Part shown: positions 1-7,276 of the stretch, piece after piece
Numbering within the stretch: the first letter of the stretch is position 1
How the letters are laid out: every line of letters begins with the position of its first letter
Assembly (NCBI GenBank): GCA_959022495.1
Contig: CAUEYX010000017.1
Coordinates: 1-58,882, forward strand
Direction of reading: 5' to 3'
DNA: 58,882 bases
DNA from: an uncultured Lachnospiraceae bacterium
Lineage (GTDB): Bacteria > Bacillota > Clostridia > Lachnospirales > Lachnospiraceae
The notes under the pieces: generated by a model
The model's input: only the letters and a program-made list of their open reading frames with translations
Databases searched by the model: none
Told to the model about the DNA's origin: nothing
Translations under genes and position numbers: made by a program

Positions 1-45
1 AAATCGCTATGCCACAGCCTTCGCAGGCCATCGCGCAGCGATTTT
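1..45 (+). terminator. Probable terminator hairpin of an upstream gene
   Basis: AAATCGCT (1-8) pairs with AGCGATTT (37-44) around a 28-base GC-rich interior that can itself fold, and the right arm runs into TTTTG. It would end a gene lying before the window. The T run is short, so this is tentative. Confidence 0.4.
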
Positions 46-187
46 GTTCAATTGGAAGTTTACAAAAGGTTTTTGGCTCTGTAGATTAAAAATACCAGGG
101 ATATAATTAACATTAAATTCTTAAAGAAGCAGGCAAAGTGATTTTATCCATTTTCCGAAGGATAGCAGGTGCTGACGTAAGATCGCA

Positions 188-400
188 TTGTGCGATATAG
201 AGACCGGCAGACAGTATACAGATCTAATGGAGCTTTATATCCTGGAGCTGAAAAAACTGCCTCCGGAGGATCAGAATGAAAAAGGTGTCATACGCTGGAT
301 GAGGTTTCTCGGAGAGAAGAGCCGGGAGGAGTTTGAGAATATGGCAAAGAAAGACGAATATATCGAAGAAGCGATAGAACAAAAGATCAAAGGCATATGA
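188..400 (+). pseudogene. C-terminal remnant of a PD-(D/E)XK nuclease family transposase
   Basis: About 70 residues are open, from a TTG codon, with an in-frame stop at 173-175. The segment YTDLMELYILELKKLP followed by a Glu/Lys-rich helical stretch resembles the last third of the Rpn/PD-(D/E)XK nuclease transposase-like proteins common in Lachnospiraceae, which are normally around 280-320 residues. The nuclease core (D...ExK) is absent and no ribosome site precedes the open stretch. I read it as the 3' stub of a decayed gene, not a functional small protein. The stop codon lies in the left arm of a bidirectional terminator. Family assignment is by recognition of the C-terminal pattern only. 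Confidence 0.55.
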
Positions 401-436
401 GAAATAAAGTGAATTCCGGATTTCGCATATGCCTTT
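389..436. terminator. Bidirectional terminator between the transposase remnant and lysR
   Basis: AAAGGCATATG (389-399) and CATATGCCTTT (426-436) are perfect 11-base inverted arms around a 26-base loop. The arms begin with A and end with T runs, so the hairpin could stop transcription from both sides. It serves two converging genes and contains the stop codon of the left one. Confidence 0.65.
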
Positions 437-445
437 ACTATAATA

Positions 446-1339
446 TCAGGAACTGAGATCTTCTGTATTAAGCCTGCGTTTAAATACATCAAGCAGCAGT
501 TCTGCCGGTTTTGAGAATACCTGATATTTTTTCCAGATAATATACATTTTCGTATTCAGCGCAGGGGAAAGCGGGCGGAAACACAGCTCGCTCTCTGAGC
601 TGGTATCAGCCAGTTTATCAAAAGTCAGGGCACAGCCGAGCCCTTCTCTTACCATAATAGCGGCATTATACAAAAGATTATAGGTTGCGGCGATATTTAA
701 GCTGTCAACCTTTTCATGGAACCATTTCGGGTAATCCACTTCAAGTCCCTGTCTGGAACAGATCAGAGGGATATCCAGAAGGTCTTCCATGTGTATGACT
801 TCTTTGGCTGCGAGAGGATGATCCTTCCGCATAAGAAGTCCCCACTGATCGGAAGTCTGCATATCAATATAATTATATTTCGATAGGTCTACATTTTCCA
901 CGATCACGGAGAAATCCAACAGTCCTCTGTCAAGTCGTCCTGTGACGTCGTCTGTATTTCCGCTGTATAAGTGACAGCGGATACCGGGATACTGCTCACG
1001 CAGGATTTTAATACATCGGGCAATATATTTGAAGTCGTCGGATTCCGCACAGCCGATATGGATATCGCCGCCGGTAATATCGTCAAGTGCCTGAAATTCT
1101 GCCGTGGTTTTGTCAACCATAAGAAGGATATCTTCTGCGCGTTTGCGCAGCAATGTCCCTTCGTCCGTCAGATGGATATTATAATTCCCTCTTACAAAAA
1201 GTTTTTTGCCAAGTTCTCGTTCAAGATCTTTCAATTGTTTCGACAAGGTGGGCTGGGATATGTGAAGCCGCGCGGCGGCTCTGGTAATATTTCCCTCCCG
1301 TGCTGCTTCTAAAAAATATCGTAAAACTCTGATTTCCAT
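446..1339 (-). CDS. LysR-family transcriptional regulator (first of two paralogues)
   Basis: A 297-residue LysR-type regulator of standard length. The N-terminal winged helix-turn-helix (about residues 1-60) has the hallmark run AARLHISQPTLSKQLKDLE, followed by the linker helix and a two-lobed periplasmic-binding-protein fold for an inducer (about 90-290). It is closely related to the LysR at 7277-8155: both end with TYxLxYNA, a long MVxxGxG segment and a KKYQVFS motif. It is divergent from the small-protein/alcohol dehydrogenase operon at 1524, the classical arrangement for a LysR controlling its neighbour. The start is supported by GGAGGAG just upstream on the minus strand. The inducer is unknown; an electrophile or carbonyl is an inference from the neighbouring enzymes. 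Confidence 0.9.
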   Translation of the reverse strand: MEIRVLRYFLEAAREGNITRAAARLHISQPTLSKQLKDLERELGKKLFVRGNYNIHLTDEGTLLRKRAEDILLMVDKTTAEFQALDDITGGDIHIGCAESDDFKYIARCIKILREQYPGIRCHLYSGNTDDVTGRLDRGLLDFSVIVENVDLSKYNYIDMQTSDQWGLLMRKDHPLAAKEVIHMEDLLDIPLICSRQGLEVDYPKWFHEKVDSLNIAATYNLLYNAAIMVREGLGCALTFDKLADTSSESELCFRPLSPALNTKMYIIWKKYQVFSKPAELLLDVFKRRLNTEDLSS

Positions 1340-1410
1340 AGAACTCCTCCAGGTTGTAAATTTTCCTATTACAAAAACAGCTTACGGATTATAAACAGAA
1401 TAGCATGCAT

Positions 1411-1433
1411 AATTATTTGTGTAAAGAATAATT
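1411..1433. promoter_or_regulatory. Candidate operator in the lysR/small-protein divergent spacer
   Basis: AATTATT (1411-1417) and AATAATT (1427-1433) form a dyad spaced by 9 bases within the 184-base divergent spacer. A TATAAT on the minus strand (1393 to 1388) may be the lysR -10 box. AT-rich dyads of this kind suit LysR binding (T-N11-A class), but no second copy was found to confirm it. Confidence 0.3.
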
Positions 1434-1523
1434 AGAGATAGAAAACAAATATTGGATATTTCTAAAGAGCTGGTTTAGAATCAGAATTGGAAAAGATGAG
1501 ATGCGGACAAGGGGGACTGTGAC

Positions 1524-1754
1524 ATGGCAAGAGCATCGGATAAATGGGGGATTTTCCATGAAAACCTTATTGATGCAGGATGTGATGAAGAGTTGACAGG
1601 ACACTGTATGAGACTTGCAAAAGAGAACAGAAATTCTGAACTGCACAGAGTTCTTGTCAACTATCGGGTCAAAGTATTGGATACTGTGCATGAAAGTCAG
1701 GCGAAACTGGATTGTCTGGATTTCCTGCTGTATCAGATAAAAAAACAGATGTAG
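1524..1754 (+). CDS. Small protein of unknown function, paralogue of the one at 9972
   Basis: 76 residues, predicted mostly helical and possibly coiled coil. No known domain is recognised. It aligns with the C-terminal 60 residues of the protein at 9972-10238: both have AGC, then a charged helix, then an (L)LD-x-VH-(D/E) segment and a final CLD(F/Y)L-x-xQI. Conserved features are the Cys of AGC, the His of VH and the Cys of CLD. It is first in the transcript and ends 9 bases before the iron alcohol dehydrogenase, divergent from a LysR gene, so co-expression with the dehydrogenase is likely. The ATG follows a weak GGGGG-type ribosome site. Function cannot be assigned; a regulatory or redox-sensing adaptor is only a guess from conserved Cys/His and context. 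Confidence 0.75.
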   Translation: MARASDKWGIFHENLIDAGCDEELTGHCMRLAKENRNSELHRVLVNYRVKVLDTVHESQAKLDCLDFLLYQIKKQM

Positions 1755-1763
1755 GAGGATAAC

Positions 1764-2939
1764 ATGATGATCAATTTTAATTTTTACAACCCGACAAAAA
1801 TCGTTTTTGGAAGTGGGAAACTGAATGAACTGGGCGACCAGAAGCTGCCGGGGAAAAAGGCGATGGTTCTGATCTCAAACGGAAGATCCACGAAAGCAAA
1901 CGGATATCTGGACCGCACAGAGGAGCAGCTTCATAAGGCAGGTGTTGAGACACATGTCTGGGCAGGAATCATGGAGAATCCGTTGAAAGAAGCTGTCATG
2001 GAAGGCGCGGCCTTTGCCAGAGAGAACCACTGTGATTTTATCGTCGCGCTGGGCGGCGGTGCTGTGTTGGATTCCGCAGTGGCAATTTCCGCGATGGCGA
2101 CAAATGACGGCGATCTCTGGGACTATGTTTCCGGAGGAACAGGGAAAGGGCAGCCGCTGAAAAATGCCGGACTTCCCATCGTCACGATCACGACCACTTC
2201 CGGTACAGGATCAGAGGTCAACTGCTGGGGTGTGATCTCCAATCTGGAAACAAAGGAAAAGATCGGATTCGGCGATCCGGCGCTGGTGCCCGTCCTTGCC
2301 ATCGTGGATCCGGAGCTGATGAGGACAGTACCGCCAAAATATACGGCATATCAGGGGTTTGACGCATTGTTCCACAACACAGAGGTGATGATGTCAAATG
2401 GAGTAAATATCTTAAGTGAAGCCATTGCCCTGTCTGCCATTGAAAATATCGCGAAATACCTTCCCCGTGCGGTGAAAGACGGAAATGACCTGGAGGCGAG
2501 GGAGCATGTTGCCTACGGCAGCACCGTGGCAGGAATCACGATGCAGCTTACATCCACGACTGCGCAGCACAGCATGGAACACGCGATGAGCGCGTATCAT
2601 CACGACCTTCCCCACGGTGCGGGACTTATTATGATCTCCAAAGCGTTTGCCGAGTTCTTTATCGAGCGCCATGCCTGTGATGAGCAGTTTATCAAGATGG
2701 CAAAAGTGATGGGCAACCCGGATGCGGATAAACCGGAGGACTTCATTACCGCGCTTGTACAGCTTCAGGAGGCGTGCGGTGTAGCAGATCTTAAGATGAG
2801 CGACTTTGGCATTAAAAAAGAAGAGTGCATGACCCTTGCTGTCAATGCCCGCGAGACCATGGGCGGTCTGTTCCTTGCAAATCCATGCGGCATGGATGAC
2901 GAGGAATGTGCAGGAATATTTGAGAAGGCATATAAATAG
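1764..2939 (+). CDS. Iron-containing alcohol dehydrogenase (YqhD/BDH type)
   Basis: 391-residue group III metal-dependent alcohol dehydrogenase reducing aldehydes to alcohols with NAD(P)H in the cytoplasm. Visible features are the nucleotide-binding GGG motif (ALGGGAVLDSA, about residue 94), the TTSGTGSE segment (about 140), and the Fe/Zn ligands Asp200 and His204 in GFDALFHNTE plus the two later histidines in QHSMEHAMSAYHHDLPHGAG. Length and motifs fit butanol dehydrogenase/YqhD enzymes, which in E. coli detoxify short-chain aldehydes. AGGAGG at 1753-1758 lies 5 bases from the first ATG and 8 from the second (1767), so the protein may start one codon later. It is translated right after the small protein upstream. 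Substrate is not determinable here. Confidence 0.92.
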   Translation: MMINFNFYNPTKIVFGSGKLNELGDQKLPGKKAMVLISNGRSTKANGYLDRTEEQLHKAGVETHVWAGIMENPLKEAVMEGAAFARENHCDFIVALGGGAVLDSAVAISAMATNDGDLWDYVSGGTGKGQPLKNAGLPIVTITTTSGTGSEVNCWGVISNLETKEKIGFGDPALVPVLAIVDPELMRTVPPKYTAYQGFDALFHNTEVMMSNGVNILSEAIALSAIENIAKYLPRAVKDGNDLEAREHVAYGSTVAGITMQLTSTTAQHSMEHAMSAYHHDLPHGAGLIMISKAFAEFFIERHACDEQFIKMAKVMGNPDADKPEDFITALVQLQEACGVADLKMSDFGIKKEECMTLAVNARETMGGLFLANPCGMDDEECAGIFEKAYK

Positions 2940-3007
2940 CGCTGATAGAAAAACAGTGTATTTGTGCTTATGCAGATTCAGAAACTTCAAGAATCAAGGA
3001 GAGATAT

Positions 3008-3589
3008 ATGGATAAAGAGATTTATCTGGAGCAGCTCCGGCAGGGAATACCTGCCCGGGGAGGATCAGAACTTCATCGGATGATGCACCATCTGGCAGAA
3101 GAAGCGTTCCAAAAGACCTCTGAATTGAATCACGCGTACCATAATTCAGAGGAAATCCGCCGTTTGTTTTCAGAGGTGATCGGGAAAACGGTTGATGAAT
3201 CTTTTGCACTGTTCCCACCGTTTTATACGGAGTGCGGGAAAAATATCTATATCGGCAAAAATGTATTTATCAACTGCTGCTGTCATTTTCAGGATCAGGG
3301 CGGGATCTACATTGGCGATGACGTTCAGATTGGCTCCCACGTTGTAATGGCGACGATCAACCATGGTATAGATATATGTGAACGCAGGACGAATTTCCCG
3401 GCTCCGATCCGGATTGGAAACGGTGTGTGGATCGGCTCTCATGCCACCATCCTGTCAGGCGTGACAGTGGGAGACCATTCTATCGTGGCTGCAGGGGCTG
3501 TGGTAACCAAGGATGTTCCTGAAAATGTAATTGTGGGAGGTGTCCCTGCAAGAGTGATAAAAGAAATCGGTCAGGAGGATTCTCTATGA
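3008..3589 (+). CDS. Sugar O-acetyltransferase (maltose/galactoside acetyltransferase-like)
   Basis: 193-residue left-handed parallel beta-helix acetyltransferase. The N-terminal helical region (about 1-55) matches the Mac domain that precedes the hexapeptide repeats of maltose/galactoside acetyltransferases, and repeats such as IGDDVQIGSHVVMAT and IGNGVWIGSHATILSGV run to VGGVPARVIKEI. The catalytic His is in ATINHGID. It transfers acetyl from acetyl-CoA to a sugar hydroxyl. The gene is preceded by AAGGAGAG and overlaps the next gene by four bases (ATGA), so it is translationally coupled to the lipoprotein aldo/keto reductase. The biological acceptor is unknown. Confidence 0.88.
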   Translation: MDKEIYLEQLRQGIPARGGSELHRMMHHLAEEAFQKTSELNHAYHNSEEIRRLFSEVIGKTVDESFALFPPFYTECGKNIYIGKNVFINCCCHFQDQGGIYIGDDVQIGSHVVMATINHGIDICERRTNFPAPIRIGNGVWIGSHATILSGVTVGDHSIVAAGAVVTKDVPENVIVGGVPARVIKEIGQEDSL

Positions 3590-4584
3590 AAAAAGTAAAG
3601 ATAGGCTGTCTGTTGTTTTTCCTGTTCTTAAGTTTAACGGCATGTGCAGGGCAGTCCGGAACAGGGGCAGAGGAACTTCAATCGGATGATTCGAGTGAAA
3701 ATGTAGAAAGCAATGAAGGAGAGGAGAGGGATAACGTGAGTCAGGATATGCAGACGGATAAGGCTGTAGGCGAATTTGATCTTGAAACGCATACAGTTTT
3801 GCTGAACAGTGGATATGAAATGCCGATCATGGGGCTTGGTACTTACAGTCTGACAGACGAAGAATGTTATAACTCAGTGACTGCTCTGCTTGAGGCGGGA
3901 GGCAGACTGATTGATACAGCTTACATGTACCACAATGAGGAAAGCGTGGGCAGGGCAGTCAGGGATTCTGATGTGCCGAGAGAAGAGATATTCGTGATCA
4001 CGAAACTCTATCCGAACCAGTTCTCGGACGCAGAATCAGCCATCGATGAGGCATTGGAAAAAATGGATATCGGATATATCGATATGATGCTCCTGCATCA
4101 TCCCGGCAGTGGGGACGTAGAGGCATATCAGGCGATGGAGCAGGCGGTGGCAGACGGGAAGATCCGCTCGATCGGACTGTCCAATTGGTATGTGGAAGAG
4201 CTGGAAGAGTTTCTTCCGCAGGTGAGTATCACACCCGCGCTTGTGCAGAATGAGATCCATCCGTATTATCAGGAAAATGATGTAATCCCATACATACAGG
4301 AAAAGGGAATCGTCGTGCAGGGATGGTATCCGTTTGGCGGAAGAGGCCATACGGCAGAGCTGCTGGGGGATGAGACGATTGTCTCGATCGCGCAGGCACA
4401 TGGTGTGAGTTCCGCGCAGGTGATTCTCAGATGGAATCTGCAGAAAGGCGTTGTGGTGATCCCCGGTTCAAGTGATCCGGAGCATATCCGTGAGAACCTG
4501 GATCTGTTCGGGTTTGAACTGACAGCGGAGGAAATGGAGCAGATGAACACTCTGGACCGGAATGAGAAGCATGACTGGTACTAA
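3586..4584 (+). CDS. Aldo/keto reductase with a lipoprotein signal peptide
   Basis: 332 residues. Residues 1-20 form a lipoprotein signal peptide with lipobox LTAC and Cys20; residues 21-65 are an acidic low-complexity linker; residues 66-332 are a complete aldo/keto reductase of the AKR3/AKR5 type. The catalytic tetrad is visible as Asp110 (LIDTAYMY), Tyr115, Lys140 (VITKLY) and His171 (LLHHPG), and the NADPH-binding VIPGSSDPEHIREN segment is intact. The family is normally cytosolic, so a surface-anchored form is unusual. An in-frame GTG at 3736 (Val51) is preceded by a strong purine-rich ribosome-like run (3718-3730) and could give a soluble form without the signal. The gene overlaps the acetyltransferase upstream. 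Confidence 0.85.
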   Translation: MKKVKIGCLLFFLFLSLTACAGQSGTGAEELQSDDSSENVESNEGEERDNVSQDMQTDKAVGEFDLETHTVLLNSGYEMPIMGLGTYSLTDEECYNSVTALLEAGGRLIDTAYMYHNEESVGRAVRDSDVPREEIFVITKLYPNQFSDAESAIDEALEKMDIGYIDMMLLHHPGSGDVEAYQAMEQAVADGKIRSIGLSNWYVEELEEFLPQVSITPALVQNEIHPYYQENDVIPYIQEKGIVVQGWYPFGGRGHTAELLGDETIVSIAQAHGVSSAQVILRWNLQKGVVVIPGSSDPEHIRENLDLFGFELTAEEMEQMNTLDRNEKHDWY

Positions 4585-4594
4585 AGAAACCCGA

Positions 4595-4927
4595 TCATTC
4601 CCTGTTATTTTCACCCCACACACATAGCTGGTCTAAGACTTCCATCAGAGACTGTCCCCTGTCGCTTAAGCTGTATTCAACCTTTGGTGGTATCTGAGGA
4701 TACTCTGTCCGTATGATCAGCCTGTCAGCCTCTAATTCTTTTAGATTATTGCTCAGGGTTTTGTCTGATATGTTTTTTAAATAACGCTTTAATTCGTTAA
4801 ACCTTACGATTTTAAATTCCATCAGGCAATACAGTATGACCATTTTATGTTTGCCGGAGATCAGTGAAAGCGTGTAGCTGAAACCTGTATCTTCAAAATT
4901 TGCGTTCTCAATATATTTTTTTATCAT
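4595..4927 (-). CDS. HxlR-family transcriptional regulator
   Basis: 110-residue winged-helix regulator of the HxlR/DUF24 family, usual length 100-120. The core contains FSYTLSLISGKHKMVILYCL, RFNELKRYLKNISDKTLSNNLKELE and a wing ending in PPKVEYSLSDRGQSL. A longer reading frame begins 13 codons earlier, but the ATG at 4927 gives the family-typical N-terminus. It is divergent from the flavin reductase gene at 5059, with 131 bases between, and probably regulates it; HxlR proteins often sense electrophiles through a Cys. A candidate Cys sits in DQLCVWGENN near the C-terminus. Confidence 0.88.
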   Translation of the reverse strand: MIKKYIENANFEDTGFSYTLSLISGKHKMVILYCLMEFKIVRFNELKRYLKNISDKTLSNNLKELEADRLIIRTEYPQIPPKVEYSLSDRGQSLMEVLDQLCVWGENNRE

Positions 4928-5058
4928 GGCACATCTTATACTTTCTTTTTGGAAAGTACCTTTCAAAAATGACAGTACTTGAATATTTACTGATACCGAA
5001 TATAATTATACGCAGGACGGTAAGGACTGTCAAATCATTTAGAAAAGAGGTTGTTGTT

Positions 5059-5643
5059 ATGAGAAAGAAGCTTAATGTAACAGAGGGCATATTTCCCATG
5101 CCTGTGCTAATGGTCGCAACATACAATGAAGACGGCAGTGTCAATGTGATGAACGCTGCCTGGGGAACGATGCAGGATCGGGGAACTGTAGCCCTCAATC
5201 TGACGGAAACGCACAAAACCGTTCAAAATATCAAGGCAAGAGGCGCTTTTACGGTGAGCATAGCAGACGCGGCGCATGTCACCGAGGCGGATTATTTTGG
5301 CGTTGAATCCGGGAACAGAGTTTCCGACAAATTTTCCCGCAGCGGGCTTACTTCCAGTAAGGCAGAGACTGTGGACGCCCCAGTGATCAACGAATTCCCT
5401 TTGTGCCTGGAATGTGAGTTCATAGAATATCAGGACGGGAAGTATGGCTGCGGTGTCATTGGAAAAGTTGTCAATGTAACAGCAGATGAGAGCGTGATAG
5501 TAAACGGAGAAATTGATATTTCTTTAGTAAACGCGATCGCTTTCGACCCTTATACGCACGGATATTACAAGGTGGCAGAAAGGGTCGGTGAGGCATTTAA
5601 AGACGGTCTGCATTACAAAAGGAAGCCTAATAGTCCGATATAG
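5059..5643 (+). CDS. Flavin reductase family protein (FMN-binding split barrel)
   Basis: 194-residue flavin reductase-like protein. The FMN-binding split barrel is seen from PMPVLMVATYNEDGSVNVMNAAWG, the family signature, through TETHKTVQNIKARGAFTVSI. Such proteins bind FMN and reduce flavins or small electrophiles with NAD(P)H. The reading frame extends upstream, but AAAAGAGG at 5043-5050 and the ATG at 5059 set the start and avoid a run of unrelated residues. It is divergent from the HxlR regulator gene, a common arrangement in Clostridia. A three-residue variation in length compared with family members is not meaningful. Confidence 0.88.
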   Translation: MRKKLNVTEGIFPMPVLMVATYNEDGSVNVMNAAWGTMQDRGTVALNLTETHKTVQNIKARGAFTVSIADAAHVTEADYFGVESGNRVSDKFSRSGLTSSKAETVDAPVINEFPLCLECEFIEYQDGKYGCGVIGKVVNVTADESVIVNGEIDISLVNAIAFDPYTHGYYKVAERVGEAFKDGLHYKRKPNSPI

Positions 5644-5744
5644 CGCGACTTTGATACCTCGTTCAGATATAAACTGCCTCCGCCCTATACGGATGATCTG
5701 TCATGGACAGAATAACATATACAGAAACGCAGTGCAAGAAAAAG

Positions 5745-5773
5745 TTGACAGACAGGTAACTTGTTGCTATATT
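5745..5773 (+). promoter_or_regulatory. Sigma-A promoter of the marR-flavodoxin operon
   Basis: TTGACA (5745-5750), a 17-base spacer and TATATT (5768-5773) form a near-consensus sigma-A promoter about 70 bases upstream of the marR start codon. A GTAAC half-site lies in the spacer (5756-5760), and a complete palindrome follows directly after the -10 box. Confidence 0.75.
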
Positions 5774-5777
5774 TAAA

Positions 5778-5789
5778 GTAACTAGTTAC
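5778..5789. promoter_or_regulatory. Palindromic operator, probably for the MarR regulator
   Basis: GTAACTAGTTAC is a perfect 12-base palindrome sitting at the expected transcription start of the marR promoter. A further GTAACTTGTT half-site lies between the -35 and -10 boxes. The placement predicts that the MarR protein blocks its own promoter. Confidence 0.6.
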
Positions 5790-5840
5790 CTATTTGCTTT
5801 TTGTTGGGGAAATCAATGTTTTATTGTAGCAGGAGGCACT

Positions 5841-6329
5841 ATGGAAATATCTGATCTGACCAAACGATTTTCAGATTCTTATGATAACCAGTGTAAAGCG
5901 ATCTTTGCGTCTGTTTTTATCGTGGGAAACAGGCTTCAGACAATATTCGACAATAACATCCCGGAAATATCGCTTAAGCAGTTTATGCTGCTGATCATGA
6001 TCCGGCAGTCAGAAGAGCCGCTTACATTTACCCGATTAGGTAAGCTGTTGGGCTGTTCACGGCAGAACATCAAGAAGCTTGCCGCATCTTTGGAGCAAAA
6101 AGGATTCGTTGTCCTTAAAAAGAGTGAGAAAGACGTGCGTGCGGTCAATATCTGTCCTACGGAGAGGCTGAAATCCTATTTTGAAGAGGTATTTCTTACA
6201 TATCAAAAAGACCTGCAATATCTTTTTGAGGTATATTCGCTAGAAGAAGTAGAGCAGCTCTTTCACCTGATGATGAAGTTATACGACGGAACTGAGAATC
6301 TGGAGCGGAGGATAAAGGAAGATGAATAG
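5841..6329 (+). CDS. MarR-family transcriptional regulator
   Basis: 162-residue MarR regulator. The winged helix is recognisable from LKQFMLLIMIRQSEEPLTFT through RLGKLLGCSRQNIKKLAASL and a wing with KKSEKDVRAVNICPT. Dimerisation helices lie at both ends. It is preceded by AGGAGG and by a promoter overlapped by a palindromic operator, indicating autoregulation. Its last eight bases overlap the flavodoxin gene, so the two are co-translated and the flavodoxin is the most direct target. MarR proteins in such settings respond to small aromatic or oxidising ligands; the ligand here is unknown. Confidence 0.9.
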   Translation: MEISDLTKRFSDSYDNQCKAIFASVFIVGNRLQTIFDNNIPEISLKQFMLLIMIRQSEEPLTFTRLGKLLGCSRQNIKKLAASLEQKGFVVLKKSEKDVRAVNICPTERLKSYFEEVFLTYQKDLQYLFEVYSLEEVEQLFHLMMKLYDGTENLERRIKEDE

Positions 6330-6855
6330 GATTTTAGTATTGTACAGATCGAAATACGGAGCATCATTAAGATACGCGGAAATGCTGAAAGAGGCTGCCT
6401 CCTGTGATGTTATCGAGATCAGCAGATATCCTTTTGACACAGTCGGCAAGTATGACCTCATCGTGGCGGTCGGCGGCATCTATGCTTCCGGTATTTCCTG
6501 CATGAAACAGATCCGGAAGCATATACAGGTACTGGCGGACAGGAGACTTGTCATTTTTGCCGTCGGCGCAAGCCCATTTGATGAAAAAGCATTTGAAGCG
6601 GTAAGAGAGCATAATCTGAAAGGACTTCCGGCGGGTCTTCCGATGTTTTACGGCAGAGGAACTTATGATGAGAGCCGGATGGACTTCAAAGACCGGACAC
6701 TGTGCAGGATGCTGAAAAAGTATTTGAGCAAAAAAGACCCGTCCGCTTTTGAGCCGTGGATGAAGGCGCTCTTTGAAGCGGACGGGAAAGGCAGCGACTG
6801 GATCGATGAAAAATATCTGGAGCCGATTTTGGAGTATATAAAAATGCATATATAA
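6322..6855 (+). CDS. Flavodoxin-fold protein (HemG-like)
   Basis: 177-residue flavodoxin-domain protein of the group that includes protoporphyrinogen oxidase HemG-like flavodoxins. The FMN phosphate loop is YRSKYGASLRYAEML near the N-terminus, and the second FMN loop corresponds to VAVGGIYASGI. The C-terminal 60 residues form a helical extension after the fold (from about LCRMLKKYLSKK). It has no signal peptide and should be cytosolic. It overlaps the marR gene by eight bases. It may deliver electrons to an oxidoreductase; which one is unclear, because no reductase gene follows in the same transcript. Confidence 0.82.
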   Translation: MNRILVLYRSKYGASLRYAEMLKEAASCDVIEISRYPFDTVGKYDLIVAVGGIYASGISCMKQIRKHIQVLADRRLVIFAVGASPFDEKAFEAVREHNLKGLPAGLPMFYGRGTYDESRMDFKDRTLCRMLKKYLSKKDPSAFEPWMKALFEADGKGSDWIDEKYLEPILEYIKMHI

Positions 6856-6875
6856 TAAAATTTGCGGGGGGGGAA

Positions 6876-7259
6876 TTACGGCTTAAGGCACGCGATCTTT
6901 TCAGCGGCGGCATGATACTCCCATTTTTCCTCGAGCACTTCATAATCAGCCCACTCGGTATTTGGTTTTGTATCTGTCATTTGAAATCCGTATTTCCCAT
7001 AAAGGTGTCTGGCGGGTTTTAATATATCGATGGTCCACAAAATGACATCTGTATACGCATGTTCTTTACAGGAATTCATCGCAGTCTCAAGCAGACGGTT
7101 TCCGATTCCCATTCCCTGGATTGACGGATCTACACCAAACCAGCGGAGTTGAGCATCGTGTTCGTCCTTTTTAATGATCGCGATGCATCCGGCTATTTTA
7201 TGCTCCTTTTCCGCCACCCAAAGCTCATTTCTCTCCGGGTGATCGAAAAGTTCTGCCAT
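6876..7259 (-). CDS. GNAT acetyltransferase, apparently lacking its N-terminus
   Basis: 127 residues of a GNAT fold. The acetyl-CoA-binding motif A is clear (LRWFGVDPSIQGMGIGNRLL), as is motif B (ARHLYGKYGFQMTD). The usual first strand and helices (about 40 residues) are missing, since the open frame begins at the second strand (ELWVAEKEHKIAGCIAIIKK). Related proteins often form the C-terminal half of MarR-GNAT fusions. The start lies 17 bases after the stop of the LysR gene on the same strand, and no frame extends it upstream. It is either a truncated remnant or a minimal GNAT protein. Convergent with the flavodoxin gene. Confidence 0.65.
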   Translation of the reverse strand: MAELFDHPERNELWVAEKEHKIAGCIAIIKKDEHDAQLRWFGVDPSIQGMGIGNRLLETAMNSCKEHAYTDVILWTIDILKPARHLYGKYGFQMTDTKPNTEWADYEVLEEKWEYHAAAEKIACLKP

Positions 7260-7276
7260 ACCGCGGATGAAGCTAT

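Noticed and set aside
5841..6855. MarR plus flavodoxin as a bilirubin-reductase (bilQRS-like) locus
   Set aside because: No old-yellow-enzyme type reductase is present between or beside the two genes, so only a general resemblance remains.
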